Source: Terriglobus sp. TAA 43 (lineage in GTDB: Bacteria; Acidobacteriota; Terriglobia; Terriglobales; Acidobacteriaceae). Taken from it: a DNA stretch of 64,000 bases. The stretch covers positions 1,178,001 to 1,242,000 of the forward strand of contig NZ_JUGR01000001.1 in NCBI RefSeq assembly GCF_000800015.1. Direction: 5' to 3'. The notes under the pieces were generated by a model that worked only from the letters and a program-made list of their open reading frames with translations, made no database searches and was not told the origin of the DNA. The translations under genes were made by a program, and so were the position numbers. Of this stretch, positions 62,440 to 64,000 are shown piece by piece (the stretch's first letter is position 1; each line of letters opens with the position of its first letter).

Positions 62440-63429
62440 ATGTATCAGCCTGAAACATACGGTATTGCACTTCTGTTCATGATCCTCAGCATGCTGTGCT
62501 GGGGATCATGGGCAAACTCGATGAAGCTCTGTCCTGGCTACAGATTCCAGTTGTTTTACTGGGACTACGTTATCGGCCTGATTGCGGGGGCAGTCGTGTG
62601 GGGTGTGACTCTTGGAAGCCACGGAGTCGCAGGGCGTTCCTTTTTCGCAGACATCGTTCACTCAGGGCAACATTCGATCCTTCTCGCGATGGCGGGCGGT
62701 GCGATCTTCAACATTGCGAATTTGTTGCTGGTTGCGGCGATCGACATCGCAGGCCTGGCCGTGGCCTTTCCCGTTGGTATTGGCCTTGCACTCATCGTGG
62801 GTGCAGTAAGTACCTACATCATTTCCCCTAAGGGAAATCCTCTCCTTCTGTTTGTCGGTATTGCATTGGTTACGGCAGCCATCGTGTTCGATGCCATCGC
62901 CTATCGGTTGCGGGAAACCGAACACGCAGCCATGAGCCGTCGTGGCATCATCATTAGTTTGATCGCAGGACTCTTGATGGGAACCTTCTATCCGTTCGTT
63001 TCAAAGGCCATGACGATAGAAGATGCTCCCGGCCCCTATGCAGCGCTTCTCTTCTTCGCACTTGGCGTGGCTATCTGCGCTATCCCCGTGAACTATTTCT
63101 TCATGCGCTTCCCTCTCGATGGCCGCGAACCCGCCCCGATGCAGGGCTATTGGCAGGCGAACGGTTCGTGGCATCTGTGGGGCGTGCTGGGAGGAGCTAT
63201 CTGGTGCACAGGTGCAATGGCTAACTTTGTAGCCTCGCGCGCCAACATTGTCGGCCCATCGGTTTCATACTCCATTGGTCAAGGCGCCACGATGATTTCA
63301 GCCTGCTGGGGTGTGTTTGTGTGGCATGAATTCTGTGCCGCACCAGCGCGTTCCAGAACCATTCTGAGATGGATGTTCGTGTTTTTCCTGTGCGGCTTGA
63401 CGGCGGTTGCCTGCGCTCCGCTGTTTTAA
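62440..63429 (+). CDS. GRP/ureide-permease-like transporter
   Basis: A 329-residue inner-membrane protein with about ten helices of the drug/metabolite superfamily. The start (ALLFMILSMLCWGSWANSMK), the FQLFYWDYVIGLIAGAVVWG helix and the AVAFPVGIGLALIVGAVSTY segment resemble the ureide-permease/glucose-rhamnose-porter group often annotated as sugar permease. AAGGGA lies eight bases before ATG 62440. The nearest plus-strand neighbour is the partial cupin-like gene. The substrate could be a sugar, nucleoside or ureide; nothing nearby decides it. Confidence 0.86.
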   Translation: MYQPETYGIALLFMILSMLCWGSWANSMKLCPGYRFQLFYWDYVIGLIAGAVVWGVTLGSHGVAGRSFFADIVHSGQHSILLAMAGGAIFNIANLLLVAAIDIAGLAVAFPVGIGLALIVGAVSTYIISPKGNPLLLFVGIALVTAAIVFDAIAYRLRETEHAAMSRRGIIISLIAGLLMGTFYPFVSKAMTIEDAPGPYAALLFFALGVAICAIPVNYFFMRFPLDGREPAPMQGYWQANGSWHLWGVLGGAIWCTGAMANFVASRANIVGPSVSYSIGQGATMISACWGVFVWHEFCAAPARSRTILRWMFVFFLCGLTAVACAPLF

Positions 63430-63840
63430 CTTTCATCGTTTTCTTGAGGGAGACGCAGGGACCAAGGAACAAGAGATCCGCGGAACAGATTGGCCAACAG
63501 CCTTTCGTAATTCATGAAAGAGATTGATGCTGACAGCGTAAACGGCGACACACAGAACGGTGTCTCGCTCGCTGCCGAGAAGGCTGGCCATCTATTAGCG
63601 TTTGAACCTGAAAGCGGACCCCGCGATGAAGGGCTTATACGAAACGCAGGCTCTTTACAGTGTGGCGGGCATTTCGCTGCACCCAAGCGTTGGTCATGTG
63701 CGTTCGACCGGTCACCCGTGCACTTCCACACGTTCTTCCGTGTAGCGTCCGCTATATTTTCGAAACTTCAGGAAAGGTAGCATTTCTTCAGATTCAATCT
63801 GCATCGTCCCACGGCTGCTAATTCCCGAGGATCAATATCT
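63430..63840. other. Intergenic stretch without a supported gene
   Basis: This 411-base stretch contains only short readings on both strands (88 and about 100 codons) whose compositions, lack of ribosome sites and lack of recognisable motifs do not support them. A GAGG motif (about 63827-63830) precedes the ATG of the next gene. I see no strong hairpin or repeat. It may hold the promoter of the following gene. Confidence 0.5.
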
Positions 63841-64000
63841 ATGGTTTCCAAACCACCCATCGTCAATCTTGACACTGCACCTGCGTACTGGTTCCTTAAC
63901 GCTCTTCATCTTGTCTTGGCTCTAAACGAAATAGGAGAAGGCGCATATTCTCTGATTCACACCACGGCACCGCCCGACTTCGAAACGCCCTACCACCTTC
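63841..64000 (+). CDS. Probable cupin-domain protein, 5' part only
   Basis: The frame from ATG 63841 stays open to the window end (53 codons). The visible part includes APAYWFLNALHLVLALNEIG followed by EGAYSLIHTTAPPDFETPYH. The pattern of a small beta strand followed by a Pro-rich PP-x-Y-H segment fits the start of a cupin metal-binding barrel (such as quercetinase-like proteins), but the conserved histidines are cut off. There is no signal peptide. Function cannot be judged. Confidence 0.55.
   Translation, partial: MVSKPPIVNLDTAPAYWFLNALHLVLALNEIGEGAYSLIHTTAPPDFETPYHL

Noticed and set aside
63426..63731. Minus-strand reading of about 100 codons overlapping the transporter end
   Set aside because: No start signal or family resemblance; it overlaps the transporter stop and looks like chance.
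63514..63780. Short plus-strand reading of 88 codons
   Set aside because: No ribosome site, no recognisable motif, irregular composition; an overlapping minus-strand reading is equally unsupported.

Overview
The window is a contiguous piece of a bacterial chromosome that most resembles Acidobacteriota, class Terriglobia (Terriglobus, Edaphobacter or Granulicella-like). That placement is inferred from gene content: four about 1,170-1,190-residue Oar-like TonB-dependent receptors with an N-terminal carboxypeptidase-regulatory fold, a CadC-type winged helix joined to a TolB-like propeller, an FAD-dependent oxidoreductase of the secreted type, and many exported hypotheticals. I found no tRNA, rRNA, CRISPR array, insertion sequence or prophage.

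Layout. 1-6.9 kb: a truncated M3 peptidase (dcp), a SnoaL-like protein, a lone nuoI, two small exported proteins and a 916-residue exported protein of unknown function. 6.9-10.4 kb: a three-gene two-component relay (CHASE3 kinase, receiver, receiver-PAS-kinase) with overlapping frames. 10.5-24.8 kb: a glycan-uptake-like region with two Oar-like receptors, an FAD oxidoreductase, two membrane-tethered winged-helix regulators and a GH30 hydrolase. 25-27 kb: an MscS channel.

27.3-45.4 kb reads as a phospholipid head-group scavenging island. It holds an Oar-like receptor followed by a Tat-exported phospholipase C, an AraC regulator, a divergent ethanolamine permease with eutB and eutC, and, converging on these, a tight operon of Oar-like receptor, HPr-kinase-like ATPase, MFS carrier and secreted GDPD-HEAT phosphodiesterase. 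Together these could release, import and deaminate ethanolamine and capture glycerophosphodiesters. This role is inferred from neighbourhood.

45.6-56 kb is a Wzx/Wzy-type exopolysaccharide operon on the minus strand. It starts with an unusual nucleotidyltransferase-SLBB export fusion and ends with a CuA-type cupredoxin. 56-62.2 kb is a redox and outer-membrane locus. A porin-like barrel and a monohaem cytochrome c on the plus strand converge on an operon of PhoB-type regulator, kinase, coiled-coil porin and type 1 cupredoxin. 62.4-64 kb carries a GRP/ureide-permease-like transporter and the start of a probable cupin gene.

The most notable unifying signal is a set of tandem 11-bp-period repeats with core TGTYA, like Pho boxes. 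They lie upstream of the exopolysaccharide and porin operons, the regulator operon and three Oar-like receptor transcription units. This suggests, without proving, one OmpR/PhoB-type regulon linking phospholipid scavenging, surface polysaccharide and envelope functions. All coordinates and motif positions were read by hand; family assignments rest on motif recognition, not on searches.
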